Shown here in pieces: positions 6,929 through 14,665 of a DNA stretch of 36,646 nucleotides. Position 1 is the stretch's first letter. Each line of letters starts with the position of its first letter. Location: positions 1 to 36,646 of the forward strand of contig NZ_JAGQBU010000026.1 of the NCBI RefSeq assembly GCF_024345795.1, in the 5' to 3' direction. This stretch comes from Synechococcus sp. J7-Johnson. GTDB lineage: Bacteria; Cyanobacteriota; Cyanobacteriia; PCC-6307; Cyanobiaceae. The notes below the pieces were generated by a model. The model was given only the letters and a program-made list of their open reading frames with translations, made no database searches and was not told the DNA's origin. The translations under genes and the position numbers were made by a program.

Positions 6929-9349
6929 ATGAACGCCCAGAAGGGTCCTTTCTCTGCCTGTGATGCCATGACCGCCCCGAAGAAGCCATCGGCCCGGACC
7001 CGCGCCAGCAAGGCCACTGGCGCAGCGGGGACCGCCGCCGCCCGCACGGTGATCTATTGCCATGGCATCTCCAACATGCCCCCCGAGGGGGTGCTGCGCT
7101 CGGAGTGGGACCGCGCCCTGTTCGGGACTGATCAGGGGGAGCGCACTCGCATGGCCTACTGGGTGGACCGGGAGCGCTATCCGGAGGCCGCGGGCTTCTC
7201 CGCCAGGGCCATCGGGGACGACCGGGCCACGTTGCAGGCGCAGTCGGCAGAGCTGTTGGCCGCCTCGATTCAAGAAAGTGACTGCACGGACGAGTCAGCG
7301 GCCTTTGTGGCGTCGGTGACGAAGCAACTGACAGAAGCCGCCCAGACAGTGGCCAGGGAGGGGGCGCCGATGGGAGGGGCCGCAGCGAAGTCAGTGGAGG
7401 CCAAGGGGCTGTGGAGCCCGGTGACAGCCCTGTTCACCCAGGCCTTCCTTGCCGATGTGAACGATTTCCTCTTCAACAAGGCCAAGCGCGAGCGCATGGT
7501 GCAGACGGTGAAGGACCGGGCAACCACAGGCGGCGGCCCCTTCGTGGTGATCGGCCACAGCCAGGGGAGCATGGTCACGTATCAGGCGCTGATGGAACTG
7601 GGCGCAGAGTTGACGGTGGATCTCTTTCTCACCATCGGCTCACCCCTGGGGCTGCCTCAGGTCACCGACGTGCTGCACAAGTGGCATGGCAGGAAGCTGC
7701 CGATCCCCGCTGGCGTCAAGCGCTGGGTGAACATCGCCCAGGACGGCGACATTGTCTGCCTGGACCAGATCCTGGCCAATGACTACAGCGCCCCCGGCAA
7801 GCCCGCCGTGGTCGATCAGCGGGTGGAAGGCATCGTCTGGCCACCCAGCAAGGCCCACTCTGCGAGCCGGTATCTCTCGCGCCGATTCACCCAGGACACG
7901 GTGATGGAGGCGTTGGACCGCTCCCGTTTCCAGCCGGTGAGCCCGATCACGGTGGCGCGCAATCTGGCCGATTCCCTCGATGCGGACGCAACGGCGCGGG
8001 TGCCGGTTCTGATCGAGCTGGTCGACCGCTCCAGCCTGGCCGACAGCTCGGCAGCGACTGAGGAGAACCCGACAGGGTCCATCGAGAGTGCCCGGACCGC
8101 GGTGCTGGCCTGGATCAGCGAGAACGTGCTGAAGGAACCGATCACGGCAGACACGATCCACCTAGAAGACCAGCTGGAGCGCTACGTGTCAGTGAATCTG
8201 ACCCGCGCCGAGGTGGAAACCCTGGCCACCGCAATGGGCCAGCACTATGGCGCCACCTCTCCGGCGGTGTACCGGATGTTCAGCAACAGCAAGAAGACGG
8301 CCCTGATCCGCGAGTCGATCCATACGGTGCAGGCCCGCACCGCCCAGCTGGGGTACAACGCCTACGGCCAGGGAATCACCTGGGCCGTGCTCGACACAGG
8401 CATCGACCGCCACCATCCCCATTTCCACAATCCGGTCTTCGCCCCAGAGGGAACGATTGCCGCCGAGTGGGACTGCACGTCCCGGGGGCCGGCGCTGCCC
8501 GGCAGCGGCAACGACTCCAACGGCCATGGCACCCACGTGGCCGGGGTCATCGCCGGGGGACTGCAGGCGGTGGGAGGCACGATGGGGCCGGACATGCTGG
8601 CGATGGCGCCGAAGGCCCGCCTGGTGATCTACAAGGTGTTGGCCGACAACGGCAGAGGGTATGACGCCTGGATCATCAAGGCGATCGACCACATCTGGAA
8701 ACAGAACCAGCTCGGCCGCCGCCTGGCGATTCAGGGGGTGAATCTGAGCCTGGGGGGCGCCTTTGATCCGGCCAGCTTCGGCTGCGGCGATTCACCGCTG
8801 TGTGCCTCCCTGCTGCGGCTGGTGCGCCAGGGGGTGCTGGTGGTGCTGGCGGCTGGCAATGAAGGCAGCGGCGACATCGTGGTGGACGGCTCCAGCTCCA
8901 CCCGTTCCTTCGACCTCTCGATCGGCGACCCCGCCAACCTGGAGGAAGCGATCGCCGTGGGATCGGTGCATCCCACCCTGCCTCACCGCTACGGCACCTC
9001 CTACTTCTCCTCGCGGGGCCCCACGGCCGACGGACGTCTGAAGCCCGACGTGGTAGGCCCAGGAGAGCGGATTCTGTCGTGCCGAAGCAGCAGCGATCCC
9101 AACCGCAGTGTCGAGCGCGACCAGGGCAAAGGTCTCGATGAGCTCTACATCGCTCTGTCCGGCACGAGCATGGCGGCGCCCCACATCTCGGGGCTGTTAG
9201 CCGCCTTCCTCTCGGTACGCAGCGAGTTCATCGGCTATCCCGAGCGGGTGAAGCAGATCCTCCTGGACCACTGCACCGACCTCAAACGCGACCGCTATCA
9301 CCAGGGGGCAGGCCTGCCAAACCTCTCAAAGATGTTGCTGGAGACGTAA
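6929..9349 (+). CDS. Alpha/beta hydrolase-subtilase fusion
   Basis: An 806-residue two-enzyme protein. Residues about 35-330 form an alpha/beta hydrolase domain (VIYCHGISNMPPEG near the start; nucleophile elbow GHSQG with Ser211; then LFLTIGSPLGLP). Residues about 350-475 contain an I9-propeptide-like segment (RYVSVNLTRAEVETLAT, then SIHTVQA). Residues about 480-806 are a complete S8 subtilase with Asp489 (VLDTGID), His533 (NGHGTHVAG) and Ser747 (SGTSMAAPHISG). There is no signal peptide, so it appears cytoplasmic. The propeptide-like part sits between the two enzymes, suggesting that autoprocessing could release the hydrolase. A second ATG at 6968 is also possible. The hydrolase's acid and His residues are not certain. 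Function is unknown; a stress- or invasion-triggered protease is only a hypothesis. Confidence 0.85.
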   Translation: MNAQKGPFSACDAMTAPKKPSARTRASKATGAAGTAAARTVIYCHGISNMPPEGVLRSEWDRALFGTDQGERTRMAYWVDRERYPEAAGFSARAIGDDRATLQAQSAELLAASIQESDCTDESAAFVASVTKQLTEAAQTVAREGAPMGGAAAKSVEAKGLWSPVTALFTQAFLADVNDFLFNKAKRERMVQTVKDRATTGGGPFVVIGHSQGSMVTYQALMELGAELTVDLFLTIGSPLGLPQVTDVLHKWHGRKLPIPAGVKRWVNIAQDGDIVCLDQILANDYSAPGKPAVVDQRVEGIVWPPSKAHSASRYLSRRFTQDTVMEALDRSRFQPVSPITVARNLADSLDADATARVPVLIELVDRSSLADSSAATEENPTGSIESARTAVLAWISENVLKEPITADTIHLEDQLERYVSVNLTRAEVETLATAMGQHYGATSPAVYRMFSNSKKTALIRESIHTVQARTAQLGYNAYGQGITWAVLDTGIDRHHPHFHNPVFAPEGTIAAEWDCTSRGPALPGSGNDSNGHGTHVAGVIAGGLQAVGGTMGPDMLAMAPKARLVIYKVLADNGRGYDAWIIKAIDHIWKQNQLGRRLAIQGVNLSLGGAFDPASFGCGDSPLCASLLRLVRQGVLVVLAAGNEGSGDIVVDGSSSTRSFDLSIGDPANLEEAIAVGSVHPTLPHRYGTSYFSSRGPTADGRLKPDVVGPGERILSCRSSSDPNRSVERDQGKGLDELYIALSGTSMAAPHISGLLAAFLSVRSEFIGYPERVKQILLDHCTDLKRDRYHQGAGLPNLSKMLLET

Positions 9350-9525
9350 AGGAGAGCTGGCGGCCGGCTTCACCCTCAAGTCCGAACAAATGATCTGGTG
9401 AGTTGACGGATCTGGGGCTGCTTGGTCTGGTGTTTCACGCCGAGAGTCTCAGATCATCGCCAGGCAGAAAGTCTGGTCTTCACATGCCTGGAACATTTCT
9501 AACTTCTATCAGCTCACTGCTCAGT

Positions 9526-9551
9526 GCTCATGGCTCATGGCTCATGGCTCA
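9526..9551 (+). repeat. Tandem 7-bp repeat GCTCATG
   Basis: Three exact head-to-tail copies of GCTCATG (9526-9546) followed by a partial copy GCTCA. Non-coding; a simple slippage tract. Confidence 0.8.
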
Positions 9552-9619
9552 CTGCCGGGCAACAGGAGCTCGTCAGCAGAAAGCTCGACTGTGAACGTCA
9601 AGGTTTATACACCTGACAG

Positions 9620-9637
9620 ATAAGTAGTCATAAGTAG
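9620..9637 (+). repeat. Phased direct repeat ATAAGTAG
   Basis: ATAAGTAG occurs at 9620-9627 and again at 9630-9637, starts exactly 10 bp apart, so both would face the same side of the helix. This is typical of a dimeric activator site, but no regulator can be named. Confidence 0.4.
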
Positions 9638-9752
9638 AAGGTGATCAAGGCGCTTCATCAGCACAAGATCACCAGCATCATGACCCGCAAAGCAATAGCT
9701 TCAGCATCTTACAGGCTGATCTTTGCTTGTTCTGGGGCCCGCTGTCCTAGGA

Positions 9753-9765
9753 TTAATTTGATTAA
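9753..9765. promoter_or_regulatory. AT-rich palindrome upstream of baeRF-like gene
   Basis: TTAAT-TTG-ATTAA, a 5-bp inverted repeat 25 bp before the ATG at 9790, within an AT-rich patch in otherwise GC-rich DNA. It could be an operator or overlap the -10 region. Evidence is position and symmetry only. Confidence 0.35.
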
Positions 9766-9789
9766 CCAAACTCCTGGCGCTTCCCCTTC

Positions 9790-10902
9790 ATGCTGCACGT
9801 TGACATCCCCACCCGCGGAGAGATCGAAGCGCTGATGCTCAATCACGGCCCGGCACGGGTCAGCCTGGTCCTGCCGACCACGCCACTGACCCAGGAGGCC
9901 CAGGCCGACCGCATCGCCCTGAAAAACCTTGCTGGCGAGGCCATCGAGCAGCTCGCCGCCCACGACAAGCGCGAGGTTCTGGCGATTGAGGAGCTGCTGC
10001 ACGACCTCATTGACGACGATGACTTCTGGGAGGTCCAGGCCAACAGCCTCGCCGTCTTCGTTTCGCCGGAAGGCCTGCGCAGCTTCCGTCTGCCAAACCA
10101 CCTCAAGCCAGCCGTGGAGGTCAGCGACCGCTTCCACATACAGCCGCTGCTGCGAACGGTCACCGTGCCCCAGTCGGCCTATGTGCTCGCCCTGACTCAG
10201 AACTCGGTGAGGCTGGTAGGGGTCTCTTCCGACCTGCCGGCCGTCGAGCTCAGTTTGAACGGCATGCCGAAGGATGTGTCCAGCTCTGCAGGGAAGGCTT
10301 CAATCAAGGACCGCTCGCCGAGCGGGCGCCTCCAGGGCTCCGAGGGCATGAAAGTGCACCAGGCCCAGTACGCCCGCAAGATCGACAATGCCCTGCGGGC
10401 GCTGCTGACGGGCCGGGAAACCCCGCTGATCCTGGCTGCAACAGAACCGATGCTCTCGATCTACCGCGAGATTCAGTCGTATCCCCACCTCACGCGCGCA
10501 GCAATCCCCCACAACCCTGAGACGCAGAGCGATGACGATCTGGCGGCAAGCGCGCGCGCCATCCTTGATGAGCTTTTCAGGGATGAGCTGGCAGACATCC
10601 AGTCGCTCTACACGCTGCGGGCCAGTCAGGATCGGGCCACATCCGATGTCGCGAAGGCGGCGCGCGCGGCGACCTACGGCGCGGTTCAACTGCTGCTGAT
10701 CGACATCGACGATGTGACCCCCGGCACGATCGACGACGAAGGGGCTGTGACCTTCGCCGGCAGTCCCAGCGCCAAGAGCTACGGCATCATCGATGAAGTC
10801 GCCAGCCGTGCCCTGGTCACCGGTGCCAAGGTGATGGGTGTGCGCAAGGGCGACATCCCTGGTGAGGCCAGCCTGGCAGCGATCCTGCGCTATCCGCTCT
10901 GA
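9790..10902 (+). CDS. baeRF-type (eRF1-like) protein
   Basis: A 370-residue soluble protein resembling the bacterial archaeo-eukaryotic release factor (baeRF) families. The N-terminus shows the typical SLVLPTTPLTQEAQADRIAL followed by a long helix (KNLAGEAIEQLA). A central domain contains FVSPEGLRSFRLPN, and the C-terminal part ends in an L7Ae/eRF1 domain-3-like pattern (AARAATYGAVQLLLIDIDD, then ALVTGAKVMGVRKGDIPG). baeRF proteins are proposed, from comparative genomics, to act on stalled ribosomes or in translation-linked conflict; no experimental role is established for this subtype. The GGQ loop of true release factors is not visible. It is convergent with cbpM, with only four bases between the stops. 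Which baeRF subfamily it belongs to is uncertain. Confidence 0.75.
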   Translation: MLHVDIPTRGEIEALMLNHGPARVSLVLPTTPLTQEAQADRIALKNLAGEAIEQLAAHDKREVLAIEELLHDLIDDDDFWEVQANSLAVFVSPEGLRSFRLPNHLKPAVEVSDRFHIQPLLRTVTVPQSAYVLALTQNSVRLVGVSSDLPAVELSLNGMPKDVSSSAGKASIKDRSPSGRLQGSEGMKVHQAQYARKIDNALRALLTGRETPLILAATEPMLSIYREIQSYPHLTRAAIPHNPETQSDDDLAASARAILDELFRDELADIQSLYTLRASQDRATSDVAKAARAATYGAVQLLLIDIDDVTPGTIDDEGAVTFAGSPSAKSYGIIDEVASRALVTGAKVMGVRKGDIPGEASLAAILRYPL

Positions 10903-10906
10903 GGCA

Positions 10907-11215
10907 TCAACGGGGCAGCAGACACTCCAGTTCCCGCAACCGATGCTCCAGTGCCTCGATCTTCTCGAGGTAAGTGAGAGCCAGGGCCATGCCAGGAGGG
11001 TTGAGCCCGAAGGAATCCCGAAGCTTCACCATCCGCCGCGCCTGGTGGACCGCCCGGGACTGGAAACACCAGCCCGTGGCGGTCTCCCTGATCTCGAACA
11101 GGCCGAACTCCACCAGCTCCACCAGCTCGTCGTGGGCCAGGCCCGAGGCCGCCAGCAGCTCCGCCGACTCCACCAGACTGTCGGAGTCCACAGGGATCAG
11201 GAGATCGTCAGCCAT
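10907..11215 (-). CDS. cbpM: Chaperone modulator CbpM
   Basis: A 102-residue MerR-fold modulator that binds the J domain of CbpA and inhibits it. After a short N-terminal region, the helix-turn-helix-like part (HDELVELVEFGLFEIRET) and the typical ending (NPPGMALALTYLEKIEALEHRL) are present. The frame is open to 11299, but ATG 11215 is preferred: it overlaps the cbpA stop (11208-11210) by a few bases, the classical translational coupling of this pair, and gives the normal family length. It is transcribed after cbpA on the minus strand. Confidence 0.88.
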   Translation of the reverse strand: MADDLLIPVDSDSLVESAELLAASGLAHDELVELVEFGLFEIRETATGWCFQSRAVHQARRMVKLRDSFGLNPPGMALALTYLEKIEALEHRLRELECLLPR

Positions 11216-12122
11216 CGGTCGACTCTCCAGTGTATTGAGGACGGGGTTGGAAGGATGACGCCTTCGCCAGCTCACGATAGAGCTCCTGTTCACGTTCACT
11301 GATCTCCGTGGGCATCACGATCTGCAGCACCCCATAGAGATCGCCGGCTCCCTCGCCCCGCTTCGGCAGCCCCTTACCGGCCAGCCGCAGTTTCTGGCCA
11401 GCCTGCGCGCCTGGTTTCACCGTCACCCGCACGCGGCCATCGAGGCTGGGCAGCTCGATCTGAGCGCCGAGGGCCGCCTCCCAGGGGGTCACAGGCAACT
11501 CCAGGTAGAGGTCATGGCCCACCGGCCGGAACAGCTTGTGCGGCAGCACCTGGATCTGCACATACACATCGCCATCGGGGCCTCCACCGCTGCCGGGGCC
11601 GCCGCGCCCCGGAATGCGCAGCCGCTCCCCGTCGGTCACGCCCATGGGAACACGGATGCGCACGCTGCCGCCGGGCCGCTCCAGGGTCACCTGGGTGCCG
11701 CGTGAGACCTCCTCGAGCGTCAGCCGGGCCACGGCCTCCACGTCCTGACCTCGGATCGGGAAGTCCATGCCCCGGGCCTGGCGCCGCTGCTGGGAGGCGC
11801 GGAATCCCATCTGCTCGAAAAGCTCGGAGAGATCCACCTCCTGGTGGGCCTGGCCCTGCCAGAAGCGGGTGTCCCAGTCCGGAGGCGGCTGGAAGTCCTC
11901 GCCGGGGTCATGGCGGCCGAGTTCGTCATAGGCCTGGCGCTTCTCCGGATCGAAGAGGGTCTGGTAGGCCTCGCTGATCTGCTTGAAGCGCTCCTCGGCG
12001 CCCGCTTCCTTCGAGATGTCGGGGTGGTACTGACGGGCCAGGCGCCGGTAGGCCTTCTTGATCTCCTCCTCACTCGCTCCCCGCTCGATGCCGAGGGTCT
12101 CGTAGTAGTCCTTGAACTTCAT
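11208..12122 (-). CDS. cbpA: Co-chaperone CbpA (DnaJ family)
   Basis: A 304-residue type II DnaJ protein that stimulates the ATPase of DnaK; CbpA of E. coli also binds curved DNA. Residues 1-70 are the J domain with HPD at 33-35 (YHPDIS). A Gly/Arg/Gln-containing linker with a DWDTRFW-like segment follows, then two beta-sandwich substrate domains (VTLERPGGSVRIRVPMGV, and later VTPWEAALGAQIELPSLDG) and a C-terminal dimerisation helix. The Cys-rich zinc domain of DnaJ is absent. ATG 12122 directly precedes the J domain; the frame's earlier extension is not needed. The gene overlaps cbpM by eight bases and is divergent from the DNA ligase gene, with 119 bp between starts. Confidence 0.92.
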   Translation of the reverse strand: MKFKDYYETLGIERGASEEEIKKAYRRLARQYHPDISKEAGAEERFKQISEAYQTLFDPEKRQAYDELGRHDPGEDFQPPPDWDTRFWQGQAHQEVDLSELFEQMGFRASQQRRQARGMDFPIRGQDVEAVARLTLEEVSRGTQVTLERPGGSVRIRVPMGVTDGERLRIPGRGGPGSGGGPDGDVYVQIQVLPHKLFRPVGHDLYLELPVTPWEAALGAQIELPSLDGRVRVTVKPGAQAGQKLRLAGKGLPKRGEGAGDLYGVLQIVMPTEISEREQELYRELAKASSFQPRPQYTGESTDG

Positions 12123-12241
12123 CGGCCTGTCGCACCGGGTGGCCGCTGGGGCCTGGCCCCCATCCTCCCGCGAGCCGCAGGGCGGGAGCAATCAACCGCG
12201 GGGCTTGCCAGGGTGGGGGCGAATCGCTCGAGCCGCTGCCC

Positions 12242-13948
12242 ATGCACGACTTCTGCGCCCTCTACGAGCAGCTCGACCGCAACCCCGGCACCACTGCCAG
12301 GGTGGCGGCTCTTGGGGCCTATCTGGCGACAGTGGATCCTGCCGATGGGGCCTGGGCCGTGACCCTTCTGCTCGGCAAGCGGCGCAAGCGGCTGATCACC
12401 GGCCGGCGGCTGCGGGAGATCGCACTGGCCGCCTCGGCCCTGCCCGAATGGCTTTTCGACGACTGCCACGCCCAGGTGGGCGACAGCGCCGAGACGATCG
12501 CCCTGCTGCTGCCGCAGCTGCAGTTGCCCGAGGCCGAGCCGATCGAGCGGCCCCTGGCGGTCTGGATGGGGGAGCGGCTGCCGGCGATCGCGTCGCTAGA
12601 GCCCGCTGCCCAGGCAGAGGCAGTGCTCAGCACCTGGGCCAGCCTGCCAGCTGGCCAGGCCTTCCTGTTCAACAAGCTGCTCACCGGCGGGCTGAGGGTG
12701 GGGGTGTCCACGGGCCTGGTGACCCGGGCCCTGGCTCGGGTGGCCGAGCTGGAGGAAGCCGAGATCGCCCAGCGCCTGATGGGGGGCCTTGAGCCCAGCG
12801 CCGAATCATTCACCTCCCTGCTCGCCCCGGCCCTGGAGGGGGAGGCGGTGCCGGCCAGCCGCCCCTTTCCCTTCTTCCTGGCCAGCCCCCTCGATCCGGC
12901 CCAGCTGGCGAGCTGGGATCCCAGCCAATGGCGGGCGGAGTGGAAGTGGGATGGCATCCGCGGCCAGCTGATCCGCCGCTCCGGCAGCAGCTTTCTCTGG
13001 AGCCGGGGCGAGGAGCTGGTGAACGAGAGCTTCCCCGAGCTGGTGAGCCTGGGGGAAGTTCTGCCGGAGGGCACGGTGCTGGATGGCGAAGTGATCGTCT
13101 GGCACCCCGGCGAGGAGCGGCCCCAGGGCTTCGCCGCCCTGCAGCGGCGGCTGGGGCGCAGGAGCGTGGGAGCGAGCCTGCGCCGCCAGTGCCCCATGGC
13201 CTTCGTGGCCTACGACCTGCTGGAATCAGCCGGCGCCGACCGGCGCGACGAACCGCTGCGGCAGCGCCTGGAGAGGCTGGAGGAGCTGCGCAGCGTCCTG
13301 GCCGACAGCGATCACCCAGAGCGGGGGCGCCTGCGCGGCTCAGCAGCCGTACCCCTCGGCAGCTGGGAGGAGCTGGAGCAGCAGCGCGGCCGCGCCCGCT
13401 TGGTGGGAGCCGAGGGGCTGATGCTCAAGCGGCTGGAGTCGCCCTACCGGTCCGGCCGTCGCCGCGGCGACTGGTGGAAGCACAAGCTCGAGCCGCTCCA
13501 CCTCGATGCGGTGCTGCTCTATGCCCAGGCTGGCAGCGGCCGCCGAGCCAACCTCTACACCGACTACACCTTCGGCCTCTGGAGCCACCCGCCGGGGGAT
13601 GCCGACACGACCGGCGACACAGCCGGCGATCCGAACGCTGAGGGGAGCGAGCCCCAGCTGATGACCTTCGCCAAGGCCTACTCGGGTCTCGACGATGCCG
13701 AGATCGCGGAGCTCGACCGCTGGATCCGCCGTCACACCACCGAGCGCTTCGGGCCGGTGCGGGCGGTGGAGCCCCTGCAGGTGTTCGAGCTGGCCTTTGA
13801 GGGGCTGCAGCCCTCGAATCGTCACAAGAGCGGCCTGGCGGTGAGGTTCCCGCGCATCAGCCGCTGGCGCCGCGACAAACCGGCGGCGGAAGCCGACAGC
13901 CTCGCCACGGCCCTCAACCTGCTGGAGGGCATCAACCACCAGGGCTGA
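12242..13948 (+). CDS. ATP-dependent DNA ligase
   Basis: A 568-residue ligase sealing DNA nicks with ATP; the bacterial main ligase uses NAD, so this is a repair enzyme. Residues 1-210 form the N-terminal DNA-binding domain (FLFNKLLTGGLRVGVSTGLV). The adenylation domain carries KWDGIRG with Lys235 as the AMP-accepting residue, VLDGEVI (motif III) and EGLMLKR (motif IV), then WWKHKLE (motif V). The OB-fold domain occupies the end. It belongs to the type in the ligase-associated DNA damage response set together with the DEXH helicase at 17.7 kb and PdeM at 25.2 kb. The usual partner exonuclease is not adjacent. The 3' end overlaps the convergent DUF4178 gene by 17 bases. Confidence 0.95.
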   Translation: MHDFCALYEQLDRNPGTTARVAALGAYLATVDPADGAWAVTLLLGKRRKRLITGRRLREIALAASALPEWLFDDCHAQVGDSAETIALLLPQLQLPEAEPIERPLAVWMGERLPAIASLEPAAQAEAVLSTWASLPAGQAFLFNKLLTGGLRVGVSTGLVTRALARVAELEEAEIAQRLMGGLEPSAESFTSLLAPALEGEAVPASRPFPFFLASPLDPAQLASWDPSQWRAEWKWDGIRGQLIRRSGSSFLWSRGEELVNESFPELVSLGEVLPEGTVLDGEVIVWHPGEERPQGFAALQRRLGRRSVGASLRRQCPMAFVAYDLLESAGADRRDEPLRQRLERLEELRSVLADSDHPERGRLRGSAAVPLGSWEELEQQRGRARLVGAEGLMLKRLESPYRSGRRRGDWWKHKLEPLHLDAVLLYAQAGSGRRANLYTDYTFGLWSHPPGDADTTGDTAGDPNAEGSEPQLMTFAKAYSGLDDAEIAELDRWIRRHTTERFGPVRAVEPLQVFELAFEGLQPSNRHKSGLAVRFPRISRWRRDKPAAEADSLATALNLLEGINHQG

Positions 13949-14603
13949 TTGGCCGGTACACCGAGCGCCCATCCCCCGGCAGCAGCACCAGCGAGGCGGG
14001 ATCCAGCAGGCGGCCGAGGGTCACCTCCGCCTCGACCGGACCGGGCTCGGAGCCAGGGGCCGGCGGGCGGCTGCCGGGGCTGCCACCGTCCCAGCGTTCG
14101 AGGGACAACACCTGGCCATCAGGGGCCTCGTAATCGCCGTAGCGGCAGCCGCTCAGCCTCCGGTTCATCGTCCGGGAACTGGAGCTCACAGCAGCGCGGC
14201 CCTGCTCCTTGAGCTGGTAGGTCACTCCCTCCCACGTGATCTGGGCGGGGAAGGGCAGGGGCTGACGATCCAGTTCCAGAGCCAGTTCAGCCGGCCCCCG
14301 CTCCAGCCAGCTCACCTCCAGCCAGTCGTCTTCGCAGACGCTGAGCCAGCGACCCTCGCTGCCGTCGCGCAGGAGATACTCCAGCCACTGAAAACCCTCC
14401 TCGTCGTAGAGCAGGCGGTCTTCCACCATCCAGTCGCGGCCGCCCGTCTGCACGATGTCGCCGGTGCGCAGATCGAAGAGGGTGCGCTCCAGTGACTCCT
14501 GGAGCCGGTTCGCCCCCGACCGCTGGCGTTGCTTCTGCAGCTGGCGAAGGCCCCACGCCGCCACCAGCAGCAGCACCAGCAGAACCCAGACGCCCATGGG
14601 CAT
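13932..14603 (-). CDS. DUF4178 protein, membrane-anchored
   Basis: A 223-residue protein with an N-terminal membrane anchor (WVLLVLLLVAAWGL, residues about 6-19), a basic linker, then a DUF4178 domain recognisable by LRTGDIVQTGGRDWMVED, GFQWLEYLLRDG and WLSVCEDDWLEVS. The C-terminal third is Pro/Gly/Ser-rich and less ordered. DUF4178 proteins often sit beside spermidine synthase and DUF350 genes, as here, and are suspected of envelope or membrane-stress roles; the biochemical function is unknown. It is the last gene of a minus-strand run following speE (62 bp gap). Start at 14603; a second ATG two codons later is equally possible. Confidence 0.82.
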   Translation of the reverse strand: MPMGVWVLLVLLLVAAWGLRQLQKQRQRSGANRLQESLERTLFDLRTGDIVQTGGRDWMVEDRLLYDEEGFQWLEYLLRDGSEGRWLSVCEDDWLEVSWLERGPAELALELDRQPLPFPAQITWEGVTYQLKEQGRAAVSSSSRTMNRRLSGCRYGDYEAPDGQVLSLERWDGGSPGSRPPAPGSEPGPVEAEVTLGRLLDPASLVLLPGDGRSVYRPISPGG

Positions 14604-14665
14604 GGCCTCGGCCCGGAGCCTGACGTCCGGAGAAGCTCAGCCTATCGATCACCGCCCGAAGGGGA

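Larger units (their letters stand above)
9350..9789. other. Gene-poor stretch of 440 bp
   Basis: No convincing gene lies here. Short plus-strand frames at 9403-9594 and 9641-9835 lack ribosome sites and family resemblance. The stretch is AT-richer than the genes on both sides and holds a 7-bp tandem repeat (9526-9551), a pair of phased ATAAGTAG repeats (9620-9637) and a small palindrome just before the next gene (9753-9765). It probably carries the promoter of the baeRF-like gene. Confidence 0.6.

Noticed and set aside
9403-9594. 63-codon frame in the gene-poor stretch
   Set aside because: Contains the GCTCATG tandem repeat, lacks a ribosome site and resembles no protein.
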